64,000 bases of DNA, taken from the NCBI GenBank assembly GCA_905250075.1, contig CAJNOP010000036.1, positions 252,618 through 316,617 of the forward strand, given 5' to 3'. This document shows, in pieces, positions 12,425 to 24,400 of the stretch (the first letter of the stretch is position 1; each line of letters begins with the position of its first letter). Below the pieces are notes generated by a model that did no database searches, was not told the origin of the DNA, and saw only the letters and a list, made by a program, of their open reading frames with translations. This stretch comes from Rotaria sp. Silwood1. Lineage: Eukaryota; Rotifera; Eurotatoria; Philodinida; Philodinidae. A program made the position numbers and the translations under genes.

Positions 12425-12987
12425 TACACACTAAAATAAAATGTGTCGCACTTATGCGTCGTGAATTATAGTGTCACAGACTCAATGATAGAAATGTGTC
12501 GTGCTTAGAATGTGTGGTATATAAATTTGTTTCGTTCTGTCTGCTGCCTATTCATTCACCGTCTTGTCTTGGGCATACAGCCATATATAGACAACGCGAT
12601 TGGCATATACAGAACTTATATACTTTCATATTAGTTATTTTTTATTAAATTATTTCTCGATATTTATTTGTCGAGAACATGCCGATCTTGATCGATGATC
12701 GAGAAAGGACTACCGTGAAGCGGTTTGATGCAGGTCGAACCAGCTCGAAGCCGGACGGATCTCAAGATCTGACCTGCTTGAATTTTCAGAATAGCAATAA
12801 TTAAATGAAATTAACTCGAAAAATATGTGCTAATTTGTTTCTAGAAAAAAATTCAAAATGCGCTGTATAGTAGATTCGAACCATATTTTCAAAATGTGTC
12901 GCAACGAGCTCCTCGCGTCGCACTTGAATGTGTCGTATATTATGTCGCATTTTGCGACACATGCGACACATTTTATTTTAGTGTGTA
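12425..12987. mobile_element. MITE with perfect 24-bp inverted ends and TA borders
   Basis: The terminal inverted repeats at 12427-12450 and 12962-12985 are perfect, beginning CACACTAAAATAAAATGTG. TA flanks both ends (12425-12426, 12986-12987), suggesting a Tc1/mariner-type target duplication. Several further copies of TGTGTCG lie just inside both ends (about 12490-12515 and 12890-12965). The 559-bp interior is non-coding. Confidence 0.85.
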
Positions 12988-15719
12988 TTTTCGAAAATGC
13001 AAAAAACCTAATATTTATTTAATTCTATAGGCTTTTGATCTAAGAATCATTATGCATGCTCATAGGATGCAGCTTACAAAATTCAACACAAATATGTGTT
13101 GAATTAGCTTCTATGATTTAAAATCAGAGCATGCAAGCCGAAGCGAACTCAATCAGCGCACGGCAAGGGTTGACATTCCATGTTCATGGTATTCCCATGC
13201 CAATATTATGACTTCTCTGTCTGTAATTATTACTCCTCTTGGGCTTTAAAACGTATTCTATGGTGACTTTTTCGGGATACTTTCGTTCGACGCCATAGAA
13301 ATCCAAACAGATGTCAAACGAAAAGCTTGATGGTCATTTAAGCTAGAGTACCGTTGTTTTCTAGCGCTATGAGGATGCTATCGAATCATAGACACCTTAA
13401 ACTGATTTCTATATATGATTATCCACTGTGGCGGAAAAATAAAAGATGTAATATTTGCGATAGTGGTTTTTCAAGAAAAAGCCCTTTCTCAATATCTGTG
13501 TTTGATTCCTTTTCTTAAAAAATCCTTTATGGCTTCTTTTCTTCATCGTAGCGTTTCGAACAACATAAGTACGAAATGACTTCACTATCCAACTTCTTCA
13601 CTATCACTCGAAGATTTTCTGAAAAGTCCTAACCACAGAGGACCTTTACAAGAATAGTTGATTCAATGTGTCGCGCTCCGAATTTGAGGTAGTTGCCGGG
13701 TGAGACAGAAAACTTATGGAAAATTCTAACATTACAACTCTTTTAGGAATAAGACTCTCGCTGAATATTAAGAGTTTCTGTTTTTTCGTATACACTCCAG
13801 TATTGCTTCCCAGCCCAATAGCAGCGCTATCCAACGATATAAAACTAGAAATGCTGAGTAATTATATTTGTTTGCTGTGAACGGGAAGTTTCGGTGGACG
13901 ATTCTGTATACGGTGGTTTTGCGACTTTCCGCCGTACAGTATAGATAGACGTGAGTGTTTCGCGGATGACCTTGTCAAATAATTTCCAAGTGTAATTATA
14001 ATGTAAAAGGACATAACGAAAACTCGATATTGCACTGTTCGAACTATTTAGTGTGAAAGACATAGTCGCAAGCACACCCTTCACCAAATATTCACTTAAA
14101 GAGAACCTCTTCCATGAAAAATTCCTAGAGAACTTGTTTTCCACATTGTATCTCATTTAATTTGTAACAAGATCAAATCTTTTCAGACGATAGCAGCATA
14201 CAGTTCTGGATAGTTGTATTTTTACTTTGACTCTCAGAAATCGAACTGACAATCCTGATTATAGACAAATTTTGACGAGAATGGTTTTACAGTAGCTAAT
14301 CTCTGCTGTTCGTTTTGTTTACAGCTTCTGAAAATTTTTGCCGCGAGAAAAGCAATTGTAATGATACGAAAATGTCAATATACAAGGTCACTGATTGTGC
14401 TACGGGGCAGAAAAGCCTGGTCAATACACAAAATCATAACGGCCTCGTGAAGAGACTGTAATTTTGAAAAACATATATTTACCCGTTATATCTTTGTTAA
14501 ATCTTGTTTATCTACGATCAGATAAAAAGTGTAATATAACAATGTTGTTTTATGAGTGAGAGCGAAGCATTATACTGCTTATATATACGCGGTAAAATTA
14601 CCTTGGGTTTTCATACATTTATTTGTTTACATCAATTGTATGAGCATCACATGTTCATTAGATATTTCTTTTCTTTCATGAAAAAAATTACCGACGTTTT
14701 GCTTGTTCTATCCTACGCCATATGAAAAGCTTAATCGACGTTAATACACAATAAACCGAATCCTTGGCAATCTGTGCGCCATACCACGTATTCATTTGTT
14801 TCTTTTTTCTTTTTCTTTTTTTTCATGGTCATAGCACACCATCGACAAATATCGATGCTGCACTGCCAATAAGTTGCTTCTAAATCGCATGTTTGTGGTA
14901 GCACCAAAACTCAAATGTCTCTTTTACAAGTGAGTCAACCCATCCCATTTTTAACGACAGCTGCATTTACGGTCTAAATATGGATTTGACTTCTAGTTCC
15001 GACTAGATATCAGTAGGAGGCTCGGATTCAATCTGACTAAGGAGCTACAATCAGTTCGCGTCTAGGTTTCATCTTGATGCTGGTCTAAAGTTTCAGATTC
15101 CATCCGGTGCGTGTCTCAATTGATACTTACGATGGAAGGTACCAAGATGATTAGAAAGTGTTGAACATATATTTTTTCCAGTGATAGGAGCCTTGAAGAT
15201 TAGAACAGGATCGAAATAATTCATGATAGAGTTACAATTTGATGGATAGATTGGCTTTTTAGTGAGTTTTCTTTGTATGAATCGAATTTCGTCCAGATCA
15301 AGGTCTCAGTCAGACCAGCTTACGCATGAAGTTTCAGAATTTTTCAATCGAGTGTCTCTGGGTTATGCATTTTTCAAACTGCATACGGTTTTCATTCATA
15401 CAATGCAAAATATGCATCTTTTTGGAAGATGCATATTTCAATGCCATTCGATCTAAAACTTCTCAAATTTTCTGCACAAGTTAGTTCCAGTAAGACTTTC
15501 ATCTGAACAAATTTTTCAGAACTAAATTTCACAATAGGACTTCATCTGAAAAGCCAGTCCATTTAGAGAAAATTCACTAAAAGTTCTATATCTCGCCAAA
15601 TCTCAATGTCAACATGAATTCTTTGAAGGGTGTTGCAGTCTCTTGATCCACTGCGACTGGGTATAATATGAGCTCTAAAGACTTAATTCATTAGAGGATT
15701 CTTCCTCGTTAGTCTCAGA
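12988..15719. other. Gene-free stretch
   Basis: No gene I can support. The longest frame, 103 codons on the minus strand at 13845-14156, shows no domain or splice partners. Small hairpins are visible near 13085-13110 (AATTCAACACAAATATGTGTTGAATT) and near 15405-15440 (AAATATGCATC facing GATGCATATTT). The last part may hold very degenerate copies of the repeat that follows. Confidence 0.5.
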
Positions 15720-18457
15720 AAAATTCCAGTTTAACTTTCAGTCTTCATTAGAATGCGGCATTCGCTCAATGTTACGGTTCCTAACTCGATGCCATAACAC
15801 TCACCAGCATATGTACCACTTCAAGTTTTGGTCTCACTCACAATTCGAACCAGCTACTCTCTACGTTCATGTTCTGGCTTTTTTGCGACTGTTCCGAAGC
15901 TTTCCTCGTGCGTATTTGCGAAGATTTCAGTGGTGATGTTTATATCTTTGTTATCTTCTTTTGTGGGCCAACTACTGATCACGGAGGCCCTCAATTTTCT
16001 CACAGTATAGTCCATTTCTGATGACGACCACATAGATATGGCAGTTTCAGTGCCCACCTTGAGACCCTTTCCGGATTTATTGCCGGTTTTTATATACGTA
16101 GTGGCTTCTTTCAAAGTCTTGGCACCTATCAAACTTTGAAACAATTTTCTGGTATTTTCAGAGCTTAAATTTCCCGTCGGCATTATGCTAGTAGCTCGCT
16201 TTCTAGATTCAACAGTATTCATAGATTCATGTAGGTCCCAATGTGATATGTGATTGCAGATGAAATGCCTATAAATAATGCAGTTTCAATGACGACCAAA
16301 ATGCAGCTCCTGACTTCGTTGATCGTCCTACAATATGCTGCGCATTAAATAACACTTCTCCCCTCCCCAGATTCTCGCCAGTTCCGATGCTTCTCTCTGA
16401 CATCTTAAAATGCTCGTTTCGTGTGATTTCAATAGCGATCTCGGTACAACATCTAGCTTCAGTAGCGGTCCCACTGTAAGCCTCGACTGTCTTTAAGATC
16501 TTGAGATTTATCGAAGACCAGGACGCGTTGTCCATATACAGCATGGTATCACGAATGGCTCTTGAGATCTTCATAGCTTTTATCGTGGTCCTAACAATCT
16601 TCGTAGTTTCTTCGTACGCCCTGCTTCCTGTAAGCTGGCTTACAGAAAGACACTGTAAGCATTGTAGTCTTAACAGCGACTTGGTTGCTATTGCTTGGCT
16701 CATAGGCATCACAGCTACATATCTCGCTTATTTTCAAGGCGGTGAGACTTGTTGACGGTTAGGGGCGTTTCTCATAATTCTGATATTTTCACTGTCGGTC
16801 CTCATACAGCTGATAGCTTCGTTGATGGTCACAGTAGTCTTAGTTGTTTCATTGTAACTCCTGCTATCACACGTCAGATGAAAGTAGCTCACTGAAAGCA
16901 AAGTAGTTTCAGCAGCGACCTAGATATCACTACTGGTTTCATTGGTTGTCTCACTAGGTGTTGCGAATGTCTTCAGTGCCCTTGAATCCGTTGCAGTTTG
17001 CCACTCATTCCTCATAATCCCGGTTGTTTCATCTCCGGTCCTGATACATTTAGTAGCCTGCTTCGTGGTCTCAATGGTCTTTAAAGTTTAGTGTTAGATC
17101 CCACCAGCCCATGGCGGTTCAAATAAGTTTGCTGTAAGCAAAACAGTTTCACTAGTGACCTCGATACCGCTACAGGTTTCAATCACCACCCCCACTATAT
17201 TTCGTAGTTGCTTTCAAGGTCATGAAATCTATTACGCTTTGAGACGCGTTTGTCTTATTCCCAGCAGTTCCACTACGACTCCTGATACTTGTGATGAACT
17301 TGTTTCGTGGTTCCAGCTGACTTGAAAGTTTCTGTGTAATTTTGAATAACGTGATCTGGCTTGCAGCAGGTCATTCGGAGCACTATAGTTTCAAAATCTC
17401 CTGGCATCATTGCTGCTTTCATTAGAGCTTTCATTATACATGACGCCTTTTTTCAACCTGTTGATGTTCATAGCGCTTTCAGGCACGTTGGTCCTATTTC
17501 TTCGAGTTTCATGCCAACAGTTCATACCCTTGGTAGCTTCGCTCACAGCCCCAATAATCTTCGAACTTTGTTACTCAGTATCTCTAGGAAGTGGTTGCAG
17601 AAGGAAGATCAACGTGAGAGCGGCAGTTTAAACAGCGACTTGTGTACGATTCCAGGCTTTATTCACGTTCCGTTTACATGCCGTGGTTACCTTCAAGGTC
17701 TTGAGATCCATCGGGTTTAGGAAGCGTTCCTCATATTCTTGCTGGTTTCACTGTCGGTTATCATACGTCTAGTAGCTTGTTTCTCTGATTCCGTTGTTGT
17801 TGTTATTGATACTTTGTAGGTCTTAGTACGGTAAACCGGCTCGTAGCTGGTGTCTTTACCCATAGTAGTTTTATTAATGACCTTGGCACCGATCTGGTAT
17901 ATTGGCGAGCCTTCTACATCTCACAGCTTCCTCTAAGGTCATATGATTCATCGGTGTTTACGACACGTATCTCACATCGCAGCTGAATTCACTGCTGTTC
18001 TCATAGCCCTGGACTCTTGTTTCTTTGTCTTAGTCCTCGTCGTTGTTGTTCTTCAGGTCTTCTTCGTGAAACTCCGTTCAAACAAGGTGTTTTCCAGCAC
18101 AGTGGTTTCGTAAGCGCTCTGGACAAGGTGTCTGATCTCACTGCCAGCCCTGGTGTATGCTGTGACGATGCTCAAGACGTGAAGATCCGTCGATGTTTAG
18201 GACGAATTGCTCATGTTTCCCCTGGTTTTATTACCGCTCTTCATATTCCTGAAGAGTTGCTTTGTTACACCTGCTGTGCTTCTTGTTTCTTTCTAGTTCC
18301 CACTCATGTAAACCGGCTTATAAAAAAGTTCACTGTAAACACCACGATGTGATTAGCGGCCTTGGTACTTCTTCTTGTTTCGACGACGTTGCTGCTATAT
18401 GCAACGGTAGCTTTGAAAGTCTTGCATTGCCAGGTGTCTTATCGTTGTTCGAGTAGT
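15720..18457. repeat. Degenerate tandem array: 240-bp units of four 60-bp subunits
   Basis: Sequence blocks recur at exactly 60-bp phase and most closely at 240 bp. For example, a block with the pattern TTGAGATCCATCG followed by a GGTTTCACTGTCGGTC-like end is found at 16501, 16741, 16981, 17221, 17701, 17941 and 18181. GCAGTTTCA-TG-C-ACC recurs at 16041 and 16281. Each 60-bp subunit carries a GTTTCA-type core. About eleven 240-bp units are visible, with few length changes but heavy base divergence. The left border is indistinct. The right border is the assembly gap, so the true length is unknown. Open frames of about 100-147 codons occur on both strands because 60 and 240 are multiples of three. 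Confidence 0.85.
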
Positions 18458-18557
18458 NNNNNNNNNNNNNNNNNNNNNNNNNNNNNNNNNNNNNNNNNNN
18501 NNNNNNNNNNNNNNNNNNNNNNNNNNNNNNNNNNNNNNNNNNNNNNNNNNNNNNNNN
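18458..18557. other. Assembly gap (100 N)
   Basis: Exactly 100 N, the conventional placeholder for a gap of unknown size. It directly follows the tandem array, while the sequence on the other side shows no array units, so the gap probably hides more repeat copies. Confidence 0.99.
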
Positions 18558-19330
18558 ATAACTAGTTCAGTCTCGACAACGAGCATTAGAAAGAGCAGCA
18601 AATTGGTATCTTCTATTTGAGCAGTTGAAACATGATCTTCCAATCAATCTCTCATACCTCTTTATGAAACATGGATGAGCTCTAAATTCAAAGAATCGAC
18701 TATTCTATTTATCAATATCTAATAGAATAGCAATATTTGCAATAAGACTACATACAGTATTATTTCAACATCGTGTTAAATTAATCCATAATGACCATTG
18801 TGCATATATCATGCTGTTTCATAGTAGCTATCTTTCTCATTGTCATACACAATAATTAATATGAACGGATGTGAAGACTCAACAAATAATTCGTTACTAA
18901 TATGTATATTGAAATATTTCAGATATGACGAACAATGCTCGATTTATGAACCAAAAACTAGAACACCTCCATATAAAGTTCAGTCAAACAGCTCTAACAA
19001 GGATAGGACATTGGAAATAAGGCTCTGGGTGAATCTCGGGTGGAAATACTCGAATCTAGTGATAACTTTAACAACATGGAAATGATGATCTGAAAGGGTT
19101 CAGACTTCGGAAAAGAATTTGGAAAATCCAGCAGAAAGTGTCAAAATCAGAATATCAGATACATAATGTACACCAGAATTTTCTTAAATTAGTAGACTAT
19201 ATTATTCGTGCATACATTGAAGAAGCATTTTTTCTTCAAGCTTTTTAGAATTTATTTGATCTCATTAAGTTTCGACCTAAAACTGATAATTACATAGAAG
19301 ATTATCATCCTCGATTAAATTCTCATTGTT
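18558..19330 (+). pseudogene. Possible decayed coding sequence
   Basis: Just right of the gap the plus strand reads QRALERAANWYLLFEQLKHD followed by 13 more sensible residues before a stop. Further frames with similar protein-like texture follow: around 18700-18830, at 18930-19019 after a TTTCAG, and one of about 60 codons at about 19070-19246 ending at a TAG, with another open stretch to 19330. The frames differ and are separated by stops. I cannot name the family. It may be a rotted gene whose front lies in the gap, or chance. Confidence 0.25.
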
Positions 19331-21654
19331 AAAAATATCCACATCTCTAGGTCTAGATAGGTACATCCAAAGAATCGGAAGAATCAACGATTGTGTAAAT
19401 TGAACAAGAATCAGCTCAACAACGTACAAGATGTCCTAAAAAATTCAAATCAATAGCAAATGACAAAGTTCTGATTCAAGCAAAGCAGAAATATTTGGAG
19501 GGTCTCTTGAGTGTCCATAGTTATTAAAAGAGATTGTGTTTTCTTTACTATCAATAGATGAAAGTATTTGCTGAAACTGCCAAATTTGGTCTTGACTATG
19601 AATCTAAACAAAGTTAAATGTTCACTTTTCTTTCATTTATGATATTTCTTTTTTTTTCCTTAATTGGCAGGAAAAATGTTCATAATCAAGAGGTATCCTT
19701 TGTCTTCAAGATACAATATTCTCTTCTTGAAGTTCTATTTATTCTTCTTTTTTTTCATCTCCTCTAATGTCTAGCTATATATATATAGAGGGATATACAA
19801 AAATGTGTTGTTGGTAGAACAGAAAAAGAGATATAGAAACAAATTCATTAAATTTTTACTTCAGAAACTCTCTAGATCTGAAACCATATTATTTTTGGTT
19901 ATCCGGCTTGAGCAAACAAAATCTAAGCTATAAAAATGATTCAAAACCGTTACATCATGATGTTAACAAACTGAGGAATTCTCTTAATTAAAAGGAGTAT
20001 AAAAAATGCTCGATAAATAGATTCAACAAATGTCATCGAGTGTGAATAATTTTGATGATGATTTCGAATATTTAATGAAATAAAGACTTGATGAACTTGT
20101 TTCTCTATGTCTTTTATTCTACCAATACCATTTTTTTGTATACCCTAATATGTATTGACGTCTAGGTATTAGAGAAGACAAGAGAAAAGAAAAAAAAAGC
20201 AAAAGAAAAAGAACTACTAAAACATTAAGAAACGGATACGCATCAAAGACAACATGTGATCATATATTACTGTCGTATATCATAAGAAACAGCTTTCTTA
20301 ATCAATATTTCACCATCATTATATTACTTAAAGAATAATCAACTATGAGGGCGAAAGCTTGAGCTTTATTTTTATTATCACATCATATAGAAACCAAGTT
20401 TTTTTTATAAAGAATTAAAATAGCTCAGACATTTCTATTACTATGCCCTAAGTAATATTTTATTTTAATATTAAACTCATAAAAATGACCAAAAAATAAT
20501 TCATTTTTAAAAGAAATATGACAAAAAAAATTAATTGATTTCATAAGTAAATCCTATTCATTTTCTACTCGATCAGTCTCATTCTGCTTTTAAGATTCAA
20601 TATTCGCTTTAGTTTTTATTCTGTTGATGAAGAATAATTTTGAGATCAAGTCATATTGAAAATCTCGATTTGATGAAAAAGTCAATGATTTAATTAGTAA
20701 ATTGTTCCAAAAAAATTATAATGACGATGAATAATAAATATCTGTAGTCATTCATGTGCTTAAATATTATCAATAAGTGTTGTATTTTTCAATATTAATT
20801 ACAAATTATTTACTATATAATTAAATAATTTCAATGAAAGTTTTGTCCATTTCGAATAGAATTATTCTTTCATGATGGGTGTTCAAATGATTATTGGTAT
20901 CGTTACTATTCGCTCGTTTTTTCTTTATTTTCGTATTTTATTTTTGTCAATTTAATATTGTTACATTATAAAAGCGTTAGATTAAATGAAAAATAAGGTT
21001 GTGAAAAACATCTGTCATATCTACAGCAGCAAGTCTCAACGCTCAATTATATATTTCAATAAACTCTTAAAAAAACTGATATTGGTTAATTTTTTTGAAG
21101 TTTCAACTTGATCAATTGACGTGTTTTATGCTAATCATATGACAAATGTGGCAAATCAATGCATGACTACCCATCATAGTTGACATTTCTGATAGAAATT
21201 ATTCTCTACACAAAAGTCAATAAGTACATTATTTAATACATTTACAAAACTATTCCAATCATTTAAATTTTGAGGAAGACTTTCGAATATTGTAGATTTC
21301 TAGGAAATGATTCTGATATCAATTGTCCTCGGTTGCTAAAGTCTGTAGTGAGAAGAGAGTGAATGAAAAAGTCGAAAGAACTTTGAGTTAAAATTTACAG
21401 TTAGTATTTTTCTTCAAGAACGAATGTGAATAGGACAATATTGACGTATTTGTAGATATTGACTTAATATGAATCATATTGTTATAAATATAAATAGTAT
21501 TTATTTGCGTCAAGATAATTCGTTTCCAAAAGGTCACTAGGTATATTTCTACAAAAAGAAATATTTATCATCGTCAAAAATATTTTCTTATTTGTTATAA
21601 TAAAGATTGTTTGCGATAGAACAAGATTTATCAAAATAAATTTCTACGTTAATA
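19331..21654. other. AT-rich intergenic stretch
   Basis: I see no gene. The sequence is strongly AT-rich with many A and T runs, including a TATATATA stretch near 19775. The last few hundred bases should contain the promoter and 5' leader of the DUF2892-type gene, but no element stands out. Confidence 0.5.
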
Positions 21655-22188
21655 ATGGTTCCTCCAACTTCTGATCGTGTTGAATCAGTTACTTCATATG
21701 ATAATAATGCTCGAATTTATCAAGAAACAGTATATAGATTATCAAAAATAATTGAAAATCCTCCTGAAAAACGTTCAAGTTTAATAGCAAATCGTTTAAA
21801 AGAATTAAACAATGAATGGGATATTGAACGTTTATTAGAATTCAATGCTTCGTCATTGTTAATAATAACTGGTATATTATCATATATTCATTCAATAAAA
21901 TGGTTATTTCTAACAATTGCTATAGCATCATTTTTATTGCAACATGCTATACAAGGATGGTGTCCACCTGTTCCTATATTTCGATCATACTTTAAAATAA
22001 GAACATCTGTTGAAATACTTACAGAAAAAGTTGCTTTAAAATTCTTTCGAGGAGATTATCAATCAATTAACAAAAAATTTATTGACCAACAATTTAATGA
22101 TAATATTTATATTAATGTTAAACAATTATTAGACACTGTTGATCTTCATTCTTATAATGATAAACAATATCAACAAGAACAATTCTAG
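21655..22188 (+). CDS. DUF2892-type membrane protein, probably acquired from bacteria
   Basis: Intronless gene for 177 residues. The N-terminal third is polar (RVESVTSYDNNARIYQET, then a charged segment ending EWDIERLLE). Two hydrophobic helices follow, at about 65-82 and 83-100, then the hallmark GWCPPVPIFR (about 106-115) and a basic tail with LKFFRGDY. This order, REWDIER-type box, NASSL, paired helices, LLQHA-QGWCPP and ALK-RGDF-like end, is what I know from bacterial proteins with a DUF2892 (YgaP-type inner-membrane) domain, and it matches along most of the length. Codon use is as AT-rich as its neighbours, so the gene is adapted to the host. Putative AATAAA signals lie at 22418 and 22430. 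The molecular function of the family is not established; membrane location is predicted. The start is the first ATG, preceded by a stop-rich AT leader. Confidence 0.85.
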   Translation: MVPPTSDRVESVTSYDNNARIYQETVYRLSKIIENPPEKRSSLIANRLKELNNEWDIERLLEFNASSLLIITGILSYIHSIKWLFLTIAIASFLLQHAIQGWCPPVPIFRSYFKIRTSVEILTEKVALKFFRGDYQSINKKFIDQQFNDNIYINVKQLLDTVDLHSYNDKQYQQEQF

Positions 22189-24400
22189 ACAAATATTTTA
22201 TAACAAGCACTATTCTCATTGTTTTTTTGTTTGTCTTTTATTTTAACTTGACTGTAAATGAATTCTCTAACAAAAATCCACTTATATTTAAACATGCCTT
22301 TTTTATTATTGAACAATTTATGTCTTAACTAAGATAATTTTGTCCTATTGCAACAAATAACAGTTTAACATTATTTTATCAATATATTTAGAATTAAACC
22401 TATTCGACTTGAAATTGAATAAACTTTGAAATAAATATTATTCATATTTTTTTTTTGTGAGAAACATTTTCAATTATTAATCGAAAGAAAAAATGTTCTC
22501 AATGCCAATTTTCCAAATTTAACACTGAATTAAAAAAAAAGATCACCGTTAGACAATCGTTGACGATTTATAATCGATATATTTGATCATTTTATTTATC
22601 ATTGCTAATTTGGCCACATTGATATATTCATCGACAGTAGTATTTTCTGACTTGAAATTTATCGAGAAAAATGTATTTTCGTTCATAGCTTTGTGCGTTC
22701 GACTGAAAAGAAGCTCATACAAAATAAAGTAACGTTTGTGTGTGAGTGTTTGCTTACATGTGGACAGGCACATGTTCACATGTATTCGCGTAATTTAAAG
22801 GTAACTTTTCGCGTTCATGGCTTCTTGGTTTAATAACATCATCCGATTAGATTTTTAGGTGGGTATGGCGGTGATCGATTGAAATGAGACAGAGAAGTAT
22901 GAAACGGTACGCACATAGAAATTCTCGTGGACATTTTTGTTGACACTAACATTCAAAAACAACATCTACATGTACATTGGTACGTGAATGGAATATTAGT
23001 ATCAATAGCGTTTGTAAAATAGTTTACTGCATAGGAAGAGGTGAACTTTTGGTGGAAGGTCAAGCTATTTTTGACGAAGAACCTTACTTGTCTTCATGGA
23101 TACCTACATATTCGAAATGAAAGAATATAATGTGATCTTGTTAAAGTCTAAAATCGTTGGAAAAGATACACTTTTCAACTTTGACTTTTTACATTAGATG
23201 AGTCGTTTGTTCTAAAGAATTTTTTTTCCCGTTTCCGACTTCTGATTATAACCTTTGCGTGTGCCCCTTTTTGTTCATGTATACAATGTATATAGTTAAT
23301 GCGTGACAACCGTCCTTTATAAATATTATTTATGAAAGAAAATGTCTTATCGTAATAGAAAAGATACATGATATCTGAAAATGTAGACATTATAAGGAAC
23401 AATTAAGAATTTTAACGAAAATAGTCTACTTTTTAAAATTTCTTTTATTTATTAGTAAATCATGAGAAGTTTTACATCATATAAAAGTTCAATGTGACAC
23501 TCTTTTTATTTTTAGATATTAAATCATTTTTACGAAGACAGTTCCAGTGCAAGTTACTTAAACTAGGGATACACCAATGAGATTTTATTACCATTAACAT
23601 ATAATTGTTTAGCTTGACAAATAGATCTTAATAAAAAAGACAAGCAACAGATATCACTTAATTCGTTAATAATAAGTTAACTTAATGTTTAAGTTAATTA
23701 AAATTTTGTTAAGCTCAAGAAATCCCAAATGATAATCGATTTATGAAAATTTCCATGTTTGATTATTTATTTATAGAATATGTATTCTGCAAAAATCATG
23801 TTTTTCAATAATGAGTATAATTAAGAAAATTTATATGACAAATAAAATCTTGTTATCTCGATTTTGGCTCGTTTAAACAGCAACTATTAGCAGTTATTTA
23901 TTATAAGACATTTAATTTACTATTAAGTTAATTGATGAAGAGAATAAAACAGTCTTGTTCCATAATCTAACATATAGACAATAAGATTGATTTTTTAAAA
24001 TAAATTCAGAATAAATTTGCCGTTAATAAGATGTTCTTCTTTTTGCATTGACATACAATATTTAGTAAAAATTGATTCATTTATACAATTAGATATTGAT
24101 AACTTTGACAATTTTCCTATAAGTGACATATCTAATATAAATATAGAAGTAATTTGAATGTATCTATAACGAATAATGAAGTTAAATGCGTCTATCTATA
24201 TGTTCAATTGATATTACAATTATTCAATACATTTAAAAACGAGACAATATTTAGAAATATATCATTTAGAATTAAGTTTTTAATATTGAAAAAATTGATC
24301 ATCTTCAATAAATATTTTATTCTAAATAAATATGATTTTACGCAAGATGATCATAATTGTATAAGCTTTTCTAATTATATAATCGATATTCTCTTGTCAA
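22189..24400. other. AT-rich intergenic stretch
   Basis: No further gene seen. The first 250 bases hold the probable 3' end of the preceding gene, with AATAAA at 22418-22423 and 22430-22435. Open frames of 70-88 codons here are low-complexity and lack family resemblance. Confidence 0.5.

Noticed and set aside
13845-14156. 103-codon minus-strand frame
   Set aside because: No domain, signal, splice partner or coding texture; isolated in a gene-free stretch.
17361-18352. Plus-strand frames of 111-119 codons
   Set aside because: They fall inside the 60/240-bp array, where units divisible by three keep frames open by chance on both strands.
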